From: Pontibacter oryzae
Lineage (GTDB): Bacteria; Bacteroidota; Bacteroidia; Cytophagales; Hymenobacteraceae
Assembly: GCF_003576375.1 (NCBI RefSeq)
Contig: NZ_QWGE01000001.1
Location: forward strand, 124,001 to 188,000
Reading direction: 5' to 3'
Length of the DNA: 64,000 nucleotides
A program made the translations under genes and the position numbers. The notes under the pieces were generated by a model. That model had not been told where the DNA came from and did not search any database. It saw only the letters and a program-made list of their open reading frames with translations. Below are positions 55,626-62,816 of the stretch, piece after piece (within the stretch, counting starts at the first letter, position 1; every line of letters begins with the position of its first letter).

Positions 55626-56273
55626 ATGGACTATACCACGCAGGCAAATATACAGCAGCTTTTCCCCCAGTTCGAGGAACCACTGCTGCAGGAACTTATT
55701 CAGGAGAGCACGATTAGGGGCTTTAACGAGGGAGAGCAAATTATCCGGACTGGACAATACATGCGTTCTTCCCTCCTGTTATTAAGCGGGCTCATGAAGA
55801 TTTACCGCGAAGACGAGGAAGGCAATGAGTTTATGATGTATTACCTGGAGCCCGGCAATGCCTGCGCCATGTCTATGATGTGCACCGCCCGCAATGAGAA
55901 AAGCCAAGTTATGGCCAAAGCTGTGCAGGCCGCAGAAGCCATACTTGTGCCACAGCACCTCACCGAGCAATGGCTTGGCAAATATAAAAGCTGGCACAAC
56001 TTCGTGATTGGGTCTTACCGCCAGCGCTTCGAGGAGCTGCTGCTTACATTGGATAGCATTGCCTTTAAAGCCATGGATGAGCGGCTGGTGTTTTACCTGC
56101 GTCGCCACCTCCAGAATCAAGGCTCGGAAGTGCGCCTTTCGCACCAGCAAATCGCTGATGACTTAAACAGCTCCCGAGAAGTTATCTCGCGCCTGCTTAA
56201 AAAACTGGAGCAGCGCCAGGCCCTTACCTTACACCGCAGCCACCTCGAGATCCTGAACCTGGATGCACTGTAA
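55626..56273 (+). CDS. Crp/Fnr family regulator with two sensor-domain cysteines (sulfur island)
   Basis: A 215-residue regulator. The cNMP-like barrel covers about 15-125, with Cys80 and Cys86 in the GNACAMSMMC segment; there is no FNR N-terminal cysteine cluster. The helix-turn-helix is at about 168-195 (LSHQQIADDLNSSREVISRLLKKLEQ), with S-R-E-x-x-S-R as recognition helix. Downstream are a TauE/SafE exporter and a persulfide dioxygenase-rhodanese gene, each with a GTGAC-N4-GTCAC palindrome in the class II position, so those genes are the probable targets. The paired cysteines could sense persulfide or redox, which is inference. Confidence 0.9.
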   Translation: MDYTTQANIQQLFPQFEEPLLQELIQESTIRGFNEGEQIIRTGQYMRSSLLLLSGLMKIYREDEEGNEFMMYYLEPGNACAMSMMCTARNEKSQVMAKAVQAAEAILVPQHLTEQWLGKYKSWHNFVIGSYRQRFEELLLTLDSIAFKAMDERLVFYLRRHLQNQGSEVRLSHQQIADDLNSSREVISRLLKKLEQRQALTLHRSHLEILNLDAL

Positions 56274-56300
56274 TTCCCTCGGAAAACCATACTTGCTTGT

Positions 56301-56314
56301 GTGACTGATGTCAC
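56301..56314. promoter_or_regulatory. Palindromic Crp/Fnr-type operator GTGAC-N4-GTCAC
   Basis: GTGAC-TGAT-GTCAC, perfect. The centre is 29.5 bases before TACTTTTG (56337-56344). It probably activates the TauE/SafE gene. Confidence 0.8.
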
Positions 56315-56336
56315 TTACATCGCGCAGCAGAAGCCA

Positions 56337-56344
56337 TACTTTTG
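56337..56344 (+). promoter_or_regulatory. Putative -7 promoter element (TAnnTTTG) of the TauE/SafE gene
   Basis: TACTTTTG matches the consensus. It lies 21 bases before the ATG at 56366 and 22 bases after the palindrome. Confidence 0.65.
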
Positions 56345-56365
56345 CATCGGATTAAACAAACAACT

Positions 56366-57166
56366 ATGGAAATACTTGGATACCTGGCTGCCATACTCAT
56401 CGGGTTATCACTCGGCTTAACGGGTAGCGGCGGCTCTATACTTACCGTGCCTATTCTAGTGTACCTGATGCGTTTCAGCCCGGTCATCTCCACGGCATAC
56501 TCACTTTTTGTGGTAGGGCTTACCAGCATGGTGGGAAGCTTTAAGTTTTACCGAAAGGGGCTTGTAAACTTTAAAACTGCCTTCGTTTTTGGAGCACCAT
56601 CCCTGCTGGCTGTGCTTCTTACCCGTCGCTTCGTGGTGCCTGCCATCCCGGAGCATATCATCACGCTGTTTGGGTTGCATATTACCAAAGGCATCCTTTT
56701 GATGGTAATTTTTGCGATTTTGATGGTGTTTGCCTCCTTCAGCATGATTCGCAAAAGTAAGTACAGCCCTGCACAAGAAGATAACGGCTCCCAGGACATT
56801 AAATACATTCCTGTGCTGCTTCAAGGCGTTGCGGTAGGGTTTGTTTCCGGCTTAGTGGGTGCTGGCGGCGGTTTCCTTATTATTCCGGCACTGGTACTAT
56901 TTACCGGCCTGGATATGAAAATGGCAGTAGGCACATCGCTTTTCATAATTGCGGCAAACTCCCTGCTGGGCTTCGTAGGCGACATTTTCACTTACGATAT
57001 CAATTGGGGATTCTTAATCACCTTTTCTGCCTTATCAGTTTTCGGTATCTTTATCGGCTCAGCCCTCTCTACCCGCATTCAGGGGGAAAAGCTTAAAACC
57101 GGTTTCGGCTGGTTTGTGCTGGCTATGGGTGTTTACATACTTATCAGGGAAATATTTCTGCAGTAA
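56366..57166 (+). CDS. Sulfite/organosulfur exporter, TauE/SafE (DUF81) family
   Basis: A 266-residue inner-membrane protein, started at ATG 56366 (the frame opens at a TTG within the promoter). About eight helices are present, with the duplicated TauE glycine motifs GLSLGLTGSGGSILTVP (about 12-28) and GFVSGLVGAGGGFLIIPAL (about 154-172). Family members export sulfite, sulfoacetate or thiosulfate-type anions. Between the regulator and the persulfide dioxygenase it is likely to remove sulfite made by that enzyme. Confidence 0.92.
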   Translation: MEILGYLAAILIGLSLGLTGSGGSILTVPILVYLMRFSPVISTAYSLFVVGLTSMVGSFKFYRKGLVNFKTAFVFGAPSLLAVLLTRRFVVPAIPEHIITLFGLHITKGILLMVIFAILMVFASFSMIRKSKYSPAQEDNGSQDIKYIPVLLQGVAVGFVSGLVGAGGGFLIIPALVLFTGLDMKMAVGTSLFIIAANSLLGFVGDIFTYDINWGFLITFSALSVFGIFIGSALSTRIQGEKLKTGFGWFVLAMGVYILIREIFLQ

Positions 57167-57174
57167 AACCACCG

Positions 57175-57188
57175 GTGACAAAGGTCAC
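57175..57188. promoter_or_regulatory. Palindromic Crp/Fnr-type operator GTGAC-N4-GTCAC
   Basis: GTGAC-AAAG-GTCAC, perfect. Its centre is 29.5 bases before GATATTTG (57211-57218), the same distance as at 56301. It probably activates the dioxygenase gene. Confidence 0.8.
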
Positions 57189-57210
57189 TGTAGCATGTGG
57201 TATTTATGCT

Positions 57211-57218
57211 GATATTTG
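57211..57218 (+). promoter_or_regulatory. Near-consensus -7 element of the dioxygenase-rhodanese gene
   Basis: GATATTTG differs from TAnnTTTG only at the first base. It lies 27 bases before the ATG at 57246, and its distance from the palindrome is the same as at the TauE/SafE promoter. The weak first base fits an activator-dependent promoter. Confidence 0.6.
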
Positions 57219-57245
57219 TACTGTTGAACAAAATTACGCAAGACT

Positions 57246-58655
57246 ATGATAGTTGAACAAATCTATACAGGTTGCCTGGCACAGGGCGCCTACTACATCG
57301 AAAGCAAAGGCGAAGCTGTTATCATCGATCCGCTACGCGAGATAAAGCCATACTTAGAGAAAGCTAAGCGCAGTGATGCTAAGATAAAATATGTGCTGGA
57401 GACGCATTTTCACGCTGATTTTGTATCCGGGCACTTGGATTTGGCAAAGGCCACCGGCGCCGAAATCGTTTTTGGCCCTAACGCGAAGCCTTCTTTTGAT
57501 GCGCATATAGCCACAGATGGCCAGGAACTGCATGTAGGCGATGTCACGATAAAAGTGTTGCATACTCCAGGCCATACCATGGAGTCCACTACGTATCTTT
57601 TAAAAGATGAGCAAGGGAAAGACTACGCCATATTTACCGGCGATACACTGTTTATTGGTGACGTTGGCCGCCCGGACCTGGCTGTAAAGTCCGACATGAC
57701 AGAAGAGCAACTTGCCGAGCACCTATTCGAATCCCTACGAAACAAAATCATGACGCTTGCTGATGATATCATTGTATATCCGGCACACGGCGCAGGCTCG
57801 GCTTGCGGCAAAAACATGAGCAAGGAAACCAGCGATACGCTAGGCAACCAGAAGCAAAACAACTACGCGCTTCGGGCTGATATGTCGAAAGAAGAGTTTG
57901 TGAAGGAAGTGACAGAGGGCTTGCTGCCACCGCCAGGCTATTTCCCGTTTAATGTGCAGATGAACAAGCAAGGCTACGAAAGCATAGACAACGTGATGCG
58001 CCAGGGACTGCAGGCACTTTCGCCGGACGCTTTTGAGGCAGCCGCCAACGAAACCACTGTTCTGATGCTTGATACCCGCAAACCCCAGGATTTTGCCAGT
58101 AGCTTTATTCCTAATGCGATCAACATAGGCATTGATGGAGGTTTCGCCCCATGGGTGGGCGCTCTTATCCCTGATATTAAACAACCAATTTTGTTCATAG
58201 CTGATGAAGGACGCGAGGAGGAAGTGGTAACGCGTTTGGCGCGTGTAGGATTTGATAACGCTATTGGTTACCTGAAAGGTGGCATCAGTGCCTGGAAAGC
58301 TGCAGGTAAGGAGATAGACACAATTACTTCTATTTCGGCTACAGAATTATCCCAGCGCTTTAAGCAAGATGAGGACATCACGATCGTGGATGTGCGCAAG
58401 CCAGGTGAATTTCAGGCCGAACACCTGGAAACAGCCTCTTCCAAGCCACTTGACTTCCTGAATGAGCACTTGGCAGAGCTGCCGAAGGATAAGACCATGC
58501 ATATCCACTGCGCAGGTGGGTATCGCTCCATGATCGCCGCTTCAATCCTCAAGGCCCGTGGCTTCGATAACGTAGTAGATGTGCAGGGTGGCTACAAGGC
58601 TATCTCAGAAACAGACATGCCACGCACTAATTTTGTTTGCCCAAGCACACTTTAG
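57246..58655 (+). CDS. Persulfide dioxygenase-like metallo-beta-lactamase fused to two rhodanese domains
   Basis: A 469-residue cytoplasmic protein. The metallo-beta-lactamase domain (1-240) has THFHADFVSGH (His54, His56, Asp58, His63), His110 in HTPGH, Asp133 in FTGDT and His181, the iron-binding set of ETHE1-like persulfide dioxygenases. Rhodanese 1 (about 265-360) has lost the active-site Cys: the loop reads FIADEGREEE. Rhodanese 2 (about 365-460) keeps Cys422 in HCAGGYRS. It should oxidise glutathione or other low-molecular persulfide to sulfite and shuttle sulfur with thiosulfate. Its own promoter has the palindrome at 57175. Confidence 0.93.
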   Translation: MIVEQIYTGCLAQGAYYIESKGEAVIIDPLREIKPYLEKAKRSDAKIKYVLETHFHADFVSGHLDLAKATGAEIVFGPNAKPSFDAHIATDGQELHVGDVTIKVLHTPGHTMESTTYLLKDEQGKDYAIFTGDTLFIGDVGRPDLAVKSDMTEEQLAEHLFESLRNKIMTLADDIIVYPAHGAGSACGKNMSKETSDTLGNQKQNNYALRADMSKEEFVKEVTEGLLPPPGYFPFNVQMNKQGYESIDNVMRQGLQALSPDAFEAAANETTVLMLDTRKPQDFASSFIPNAINIGIDGGFAPWVGALIPDIKQPILFIADEGREEEVVTRLARVGFDNAIGYLKGGISAWKAAGKEIDTITSISATELSQRFKQDEDITIVDVRKPGEFQAEHLETASSKPLDFLNEHLAELPKDKTMHIHCAGGYRSMIAASILKARGFDNVVDVQGGYKAISETDMPRTNFVCPSTL

Positions 58656-58679
58656 TAAGTATACACATTGCTAAGTAAA

Positions 58680-58722
58680 CCTGTAACTGCCTTCACGAAT
58701 TGTGGAGGCAGTTACGGGTTTT
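58680..58722. terminator. Terminator between convergent dioxygenase and AraC-type genes
   Basis: A 12-base stem CCTGTAACTGCC / GGCAGTTACGGG (58680-58691 and 58707-58718, one G-T pair), followed by TTTT rightward. It serves the dioxygenase gene. Confidence 0.75.
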
Positions 58723-58736
58723 GTGCTTACAAGTGC

Positions 58737-59339
58737 TTAGCCTTTCTTTCTGGAATCGCTTTGCTCCTGTACTTTATCCAGGGTTTTACGCTTATCTGTT
58801 TTGAGTTGCTTAAAGTAGCTAGGCGTTAAACCCGTTACTTTTTTAAACTGGTTAGATAGGTGCGCCACGCTACTATAACCCAGTTCAAAAGCTATTTCTT
58901 TCAGGCTGAGCTCATTATAAACAAGCAGTTCCTTTACACGCTCAATGCGCTGCAAAATCAGATACTTCTCAATAGTAATACCCTCTAACGACGAGAATAG
59001 TGAGCTAATGTGCTGGTAATCCATTCCTAATTTTTGCGCGATATACTCTGAGGTATTTATGCTAAGCTCCTGCTCACCTTTATGATGCACCAGGTCGATG
59101 ATTGTAAGCTTAACTTTCTCGATGAGCTGCGTTTTACGGTCGTCCAGCAGCTCAAAACCATTTAATTGTAACGCTTCCCTTATCTGCTCCAGGTCAATTT
59201 GTGTATTTACGGAGGCTATTTCTACCTCTCCCAAGCTATTGTTGAGCACTGTATAGCCTAGTTTCTGTAATTCTTCCGCTACAACCTTCTTGCAACGGTC
59301 GCATACCATGTTTTTTATATTCAGTTTCAGCGTGGTCAT
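58737..59339 (-). CDS. HMA-like domain fused to AraC-type DNA-binding domain
   Basis: A 200-residue regulator. The first 70 residues look like a heavy-metal-associated ferredoxin-like fold with MVCDRC (Cys13, Cys16, the CxxC position). The AraC/XylS double helix-turn-helix covers about 95-185 (ISSLFSSLEGITIEKYLILQRIERVKELL, then LSLKEIAFELGYSSVAHLSNQFKKVTGLTPSYFK). The C-terminus is charged. The CxxC pair could bind copper or another soft metal, or sense persulfide, and drive the AraC module; no partner gene is obvious. It is convergent with the persulfide gene and is about 170 bases from the next gene. Confidence 0.88.
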   Translation of the reverse strand: MTTLKLNIKNMVCDRCKKVVAEELQKLGYTVLNNSLGEVEIASVNTQIDLEQIREALQLNGFELLDDRKTQLIEKVKLTIIDLVHHKGEQELSINTSEYIAQKLGMDYQHISSLFSSLEGITIEKYLILQRIERVKELLVYNELSLKEIAFELGYSSVAHLSNQFKKVTGLTPSYFKQLKTDKRKTLDKVQEQSDSRKKG

Positions 59340-59509
59340 TAAATGTGATGGTATTCAATTTAGGTTAACATAAACAGGTTCGGCTGGTTTAAAAAGCAGG
59401 GCTAATGCTTTTACTAGTCAATCAGTTTAGTTTTTACCTACAGTTTAGAGTATACATTATATGTAATATATAACATTTATAATTATTTTTGAGGCTGATT
59501 CTAATATTT

Positions 59510-59914
59510 ATGAAATTACAATACCAGGACTTCTTATCTATAGAGATTATCACAGAGGAATCCCTGATGCATATTAGCTGGCTCAGAAGCTTGAGTAGCG
59601 CAGAATACAGAGCAGGGTTAAATCATATGCAGACGTTACTACCTGTGCATAGCATAAAATGGGTCTTATCAGATTCTCAGAAGCTAAACAATGTTACGAT
59701 TGAGGATCAGCAATGGCTAAAAAATGAGATTTTCCCTAAGATGATAGAAGATGGCATAACAAAGGTTGCCCGTGTGGTGAAGGAGGATATTTTCACTTAC
59801 ATCTCCTTTGAGAACCTGGTAGAAACTGCTTATAATGAAAACGCTTTTGAGGTAAAGATCGCACAGTTCAGCTCTGTTTCAAGCGCATTGGCATGGCTAA
59901 GGCTCCCGGAATAA
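59510..59914 (+). CDS. STAS/SpoIIAA-like protein of unknown function (tentative)
   Basis: A 134-residue protein, started at ATG 59510 (the frame opens at a TTG seven codons earlier). No signal or membrane segment. It has a SpoIIAA-like/STAS-type alternation: a strand pair at the start (FLSIEIITEESLMHISW), helix with Y-R-A-G-L-N-H-M, and I-K-W-V-L-S-D-S-Q-K-L, then Trp-rich helices. I do not recognise a named family with certainty. It ends 1 base before the stop of the convergent pirin gene. Confidence 0.65.
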   Translation: MKLQYQDFLSIEIITEESLMHISWLRSLSSAEYRAGLNHMQTLLPVHSIKWVLSDSQKLNNVTIEDQQWLKNEIFPKMIEDGITKVARVVKEDIFTYISFENLVETAYNENAFEVKIAQFSSVSSALAWLRLPE

Positions 59915-59915
59915 G

Positions 59916-60779
59916 CTAATCCTCTATCAGCACTCCCAGTTTGCCCATACGGTAATCTCGCATTGCTTGTAACACCTCTGTTTCAGTGTTCATCACAAAA
60001 GGACCATTGGCAGCTACAGGCTCGTTTATGGGCTCTCCAGCCATAAGTATTGCCCGAGTATCTTCTTCAGCTTTAAATCTTACACTTTCGCCATCGCTGT
60101 TAAACACCACTTGGTGCAACCCGTCCACCTGTCCAAAGCCGTCCAGCCGTATCTGTCCGTCAAGTAAATACAAGAATGCATTGTAAGTGCCTGGCAAGGG
60201 CAAAGTATAAGTTGCCCCAGCTTTAAGCGTAAGCCTCAGCGCCAACACTGGCGATTTAGTTAGCACAGGCCCTACAGCCTCCCCATACTCACCTGCAACA
60301 ACCTGAATGCTAACGCCGTCTGCATCCACCACAGGTGTCTGTTCGCTTTGTAGCGCGAAATATTCTGGCTGGTCCATTTTGTAAGCGGCAGGTGTATTTA
60401 CCCAAAGCTGTACGATTTCCTGCACGCCTCCCCGCTCCATAATATCTTTAGGAGGCCGCTCGCTATGTATGATTCCACGGCCTGCATTCATCCACTGAGA
60501 GCCCCCTTCGTAAACGACACTGTTATTGCCTCTCGAATCGCGGTGGTGCACCCCACCTTTATATACAAAAGTTACCGGTGAAAAGCCTCTGTGGGGATGC
60601 GGTGCAACGCCAGTTTTTTGAGGCAACACCCCCTTAGGCATTTCCGCCACATGATGATGCAACAGCAGGAAAGGATCTATCTGCGCTATTTGCTGCGTAG
60701 GAAAGGTTTGCCGCACCGGCATACCCCCCATATCTACCAATTCAGCATATAGTATACGATCTACAGTTCGGTTTTTCAT
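59916..60779 (-). CDS. Pirin family protein
   Basis: A 287-residue bicupin. The metal ligands are in HPHRGFSPVTFVYKGG (about 62-77) with HH-R-D-S, and E in the G-G-V-Q-E-I-V-Q-L-W-V-N segment, typical of pirins. The C-terminal half has the second cupin and the L-M-A-G-E-P-I-N-E-P-V motif. Pirins include quercetin dioxygenases and transcription cofactors; which applies is unknown. It lies alone, convergent with the STAS-like gene. Confidence 0.93.
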   Translation of the reverse strand: MKNRTVDRILYAELVDMGGMPVRQTFPTQQIAQIDPFLLLHHHVAEMPKGVLPQKTGVAPHPHRGFSPVTFVYKGGVHHRDSRGNNSVVYEGGSQWMNAGRGIIHSERPPKDIMERGGVQEIVQLWVNTPAAYKMDQPEYFALQSEQTPVVDADGVSIQVVAGEYGEAVGPVLTKSPVLALRLTLKAGATYTLPLPGTYNAFLYLLDGQIRLDGFGQVDGLHQVVFNSDGESVRFKAEEDTRAILMAGEPINEPVAANGPFVMNTETEVLQAMRDYRMGKLGVLIED

Positions 60780-60934
60780 ATCCTGATAGTCTTAAACATA
60801 AACAGTTGCTAAGCAGGTATGTTTACGGCGCTTCAGTAGCTAGGGTGGTAAAATCCATATCCACAAAAAAGGCAACCTAACGTATAGTTGCCCTGCCTTC
60901 CTTTTGAAAGTGCATTTATTTGGAAGAAAGCCCC

Positions 60935-61594
60935 TTAATGTATAAGTCCGTTTAAAACAGCATACTTAATTAAGGCAGCGGTGTTCTTAGTATGCGTTTT
61001 CTCGAGCAGGTTCTGCCGATGGGTCTCAATGGTGCGCTTGCTTGTGAAAAGCTTTTCAGCAATATCTGCGTTAGTATAGCCTTCGGAAATCAGGTTAAGT
61101 ACTTCTTTCTCTCGTTTAGAAAGCTCTTTATGCGCACTTTGCTTCGGTTCGGAGCCATTGCTTTCCTCCATACTTAGGTTTACCTTGCGCAGCAGATCAA
61201 GCGTGATGTTAGAGCTGATGTAAGGCGTGCCACTCGCCACCAGTTTAATGGCCAGGTGCAGCTCTTCTTTACCTGCATTCTTTAGGATATAGCCATAAGC
61301 ACCCAGTTCCATCATTTGGTGCACGTAGCGCTCATGGTCCAGCATCGAAAGCACTAATACCTTTAGGGCAGGAAACTTTTGGCGCATGATTCGCAGGGCC
61401 TCAATACCATCCATATCAGGCATGTTTATATCAAGGAGAATCACATCAGCTGGTGTATGGTCCAGCATTTCTACCAGCTCACGGCCATTTGCGGCTTCCC
61501 CAACGATATTCACATGGTCTTGTTGCTCTTGTAATAAGGCCTTAACACCATCGCGTATCAGTTTGTGGTCATCAGCGAGTATAAGTCTAACCAT
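60935..61594 (-). CDS. NarL/FixJ-type response regulator
   Basis: A 219-residue regulator. Receiver domain 1-120: ILADDHKLIRDGVKALL, phosphoacceptor Asp in ILLDINMPDMDG (about Asp56), and switch residues in VLVLSMLD. LuxR-type helix-turn-helix at about 152-212 (LSKREKEVLNLISEGYTNADIAEKLFTS, then R-T-I-E-T-H-R). Its kinase is probably the HisKA_3 protein at 62811-64000, from which it is separated by two STAS genes on the other strand. Confidence 0.95.
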   Translation of the reverse strand: MVRLILADDHKLIRDGVKALLQEQQDHVNIVGEAANGRELVEMLDHTPADVILLDINMPDMDGIEALRIMRQKFPALKVLVLSMLDHERYVHQMMELGAYGYILKNAGKEELHLAIKLVASGTPYISSNITLDLLRKVNLSMEESNGSEPKQSAHKELSKREKEVLNLISEGYTNADIAEKLFTSKRTIETHRQNLLEKTHTKNTAALIKYAVLNGLIH

Positions 61595-62055
61595 CGATGT
61601 CTATCAAAGTTTGTCTCATTCAGAGTAATACTACTTGCATAATTGCACCGGAAATATACGCTTGCCATGCTCTCAGCAGGTACACTGGGCCACGATAATC
61701 TTTAAAAAGAAATAGCTTCACCTTATCAAACTTAGGATAGAAGAGTAAAGTATAAATAGCACTTTACACTCTATTTCCAGCCGTATGCAATATATATCTC
61801 ATCAAATATATAACTATAACGGCTCTTGGGAACAGGTTTTACTAAAAATAAGTATTAAATCAGTTACATTTACGTATTTTACACCTGAGCTATACTGATT
61901 ACACGACTTAAATTTGTTAAACCTTAAGATGGGAGGCTAAAACAGTTCTTATCTACATACATCTTAGTTTAGCCTGGTAGATTACCAGACCAACTTAAAC
62001 CTCTGAAGTAAAGAAATATACTGTTAAGATATGAATTTACTTACGTATACAGAGG
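61595..62055. other. AT-rich intergenic region before the STAS pair
   Basis: 461 bases between the divergent response regulator and first STAS gene. No coding frame is supported. The first STAS gene has AGAGG just before its ATG (62051-62055), possibly a ribosome site too close to be optimal. Confidence 0.4.
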
Positions 62056-62436
62056 ATGGAAGCAAAGAATGGGTCCGATCAGCAGAGAGGCTTTGATGCA
62101 ACAGCTGAAGAGCATGCGCAAGGCGTAATATTGCGCATTAGTGGGGAGCTCGATGCTAATACCGCCATCGCCGCCGACGATAGCCTGAACCATGCGATGG
62201 CAAAGCCTGTACGTTTCCTGCTTATTGATTGCCGCTCTTTGCGCTATGTTTCTTCAGCGGGGCTAGGGGTTTTTCTATCGGCTTTTTATGCATGCCAGCA
62301 GAAAGAAATAAACATGGTCTTCTTCGGGCTTCAGCCAAAAATTAAAAATGTGTTTTCCATACTTGGTCTCGAGCGCATTATGCATTGCGTTGACACTGAA
62401 AAAGAAGCGTTGCAAAGCGTTCACAAGACTAGTTAG
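62056..62436 (+). CDS. STAS domain protein, anti-sigma factor antagonist-like
   Basis: A 126-residue protein. The STAS fold is clear: GVILRISGELDANTA (about 23-37), then LLIDCRSLRYVSSAGLGVFL (about 55-74) with the phosphorylatable Ser66-Ser67 of the D-x-S-S-x-G-L motif. In anti-sigma antagonists, a kinase of the RsbW/SpoIIAB type phosphorylates that Ser. No such kinase or PP2C phosphatase is in the window. It is 35 bases before the second STAS gene. Confidence 0.93.
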   Translation: MEAKNGSDQQRGFDATAEEHAQGVILRISGELDANTAIAADDSLNHAMAKPVRFLLIDCRSLRYVSSAGLGVFLSAFYACQQKEINMVFFGLQPKIKNVFSILGLERIMHCVDTEKEALQSVHKTS

Positions 62437-62471
62437 GGGATTTAGGTACCAGATTATGAAAACAAATAACC

Positions 62472-62816
62472 ATGATTGTTCAGCACACCTTAGAAAACAA
62501 TATCTGCCGAATTACGCTCCAGGGAATACTATTAGCATCGGAGCTTCCTAAGCTTAAGCGCATTTTCAAATCGGCGATACAACAACACGTATGCGAGGTA
62601 TGGATTAACTGTGCAGAAATCATTGATGTTGAACTGCCCGTGCTCATAAACCTTACCTTATACCAGCACATATTGCAGGAAAACCGCATTGCTCTTCTAT
62701 TTACAAACCTAACGCCATACCTACACAATCTCCTTGTTAAAAACCACCTGGATGTTGCTGTGTCTATTGCGGAATCTGGCACAACGGCCCAAGTTGGAAA
62801 AGTAATTGAACTATAG
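62472..62816 (+). CDS. STAS-like protein lacking the phosphorylation serine
   Basis: A 114-residue protein in the same fold order: N-I-C-R-I-T-L-Q-G-I-L-L-A-S (about 10-23) and the position of the STAS motif EIIDVELPVLINL (49-61), where Val53-Glu54 replace the two Ser. A long helix then follows. It could be a constitutively binding, unswitchable partner of the upstream STAS protein. Its stop overlaps the end of the convergent histidine kinase gene by 6 bases. Confidence 0.85.
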   Translation: MIVQHTLENNICRITLQGILLASELPKLKRIFKSAIQQHVCEVWINCAEIIDVELPVLINLTLYQHILQENRIALLFTNLTPYLHNLLVKNHLDVAVSIAESGTTAQVGKVIEL

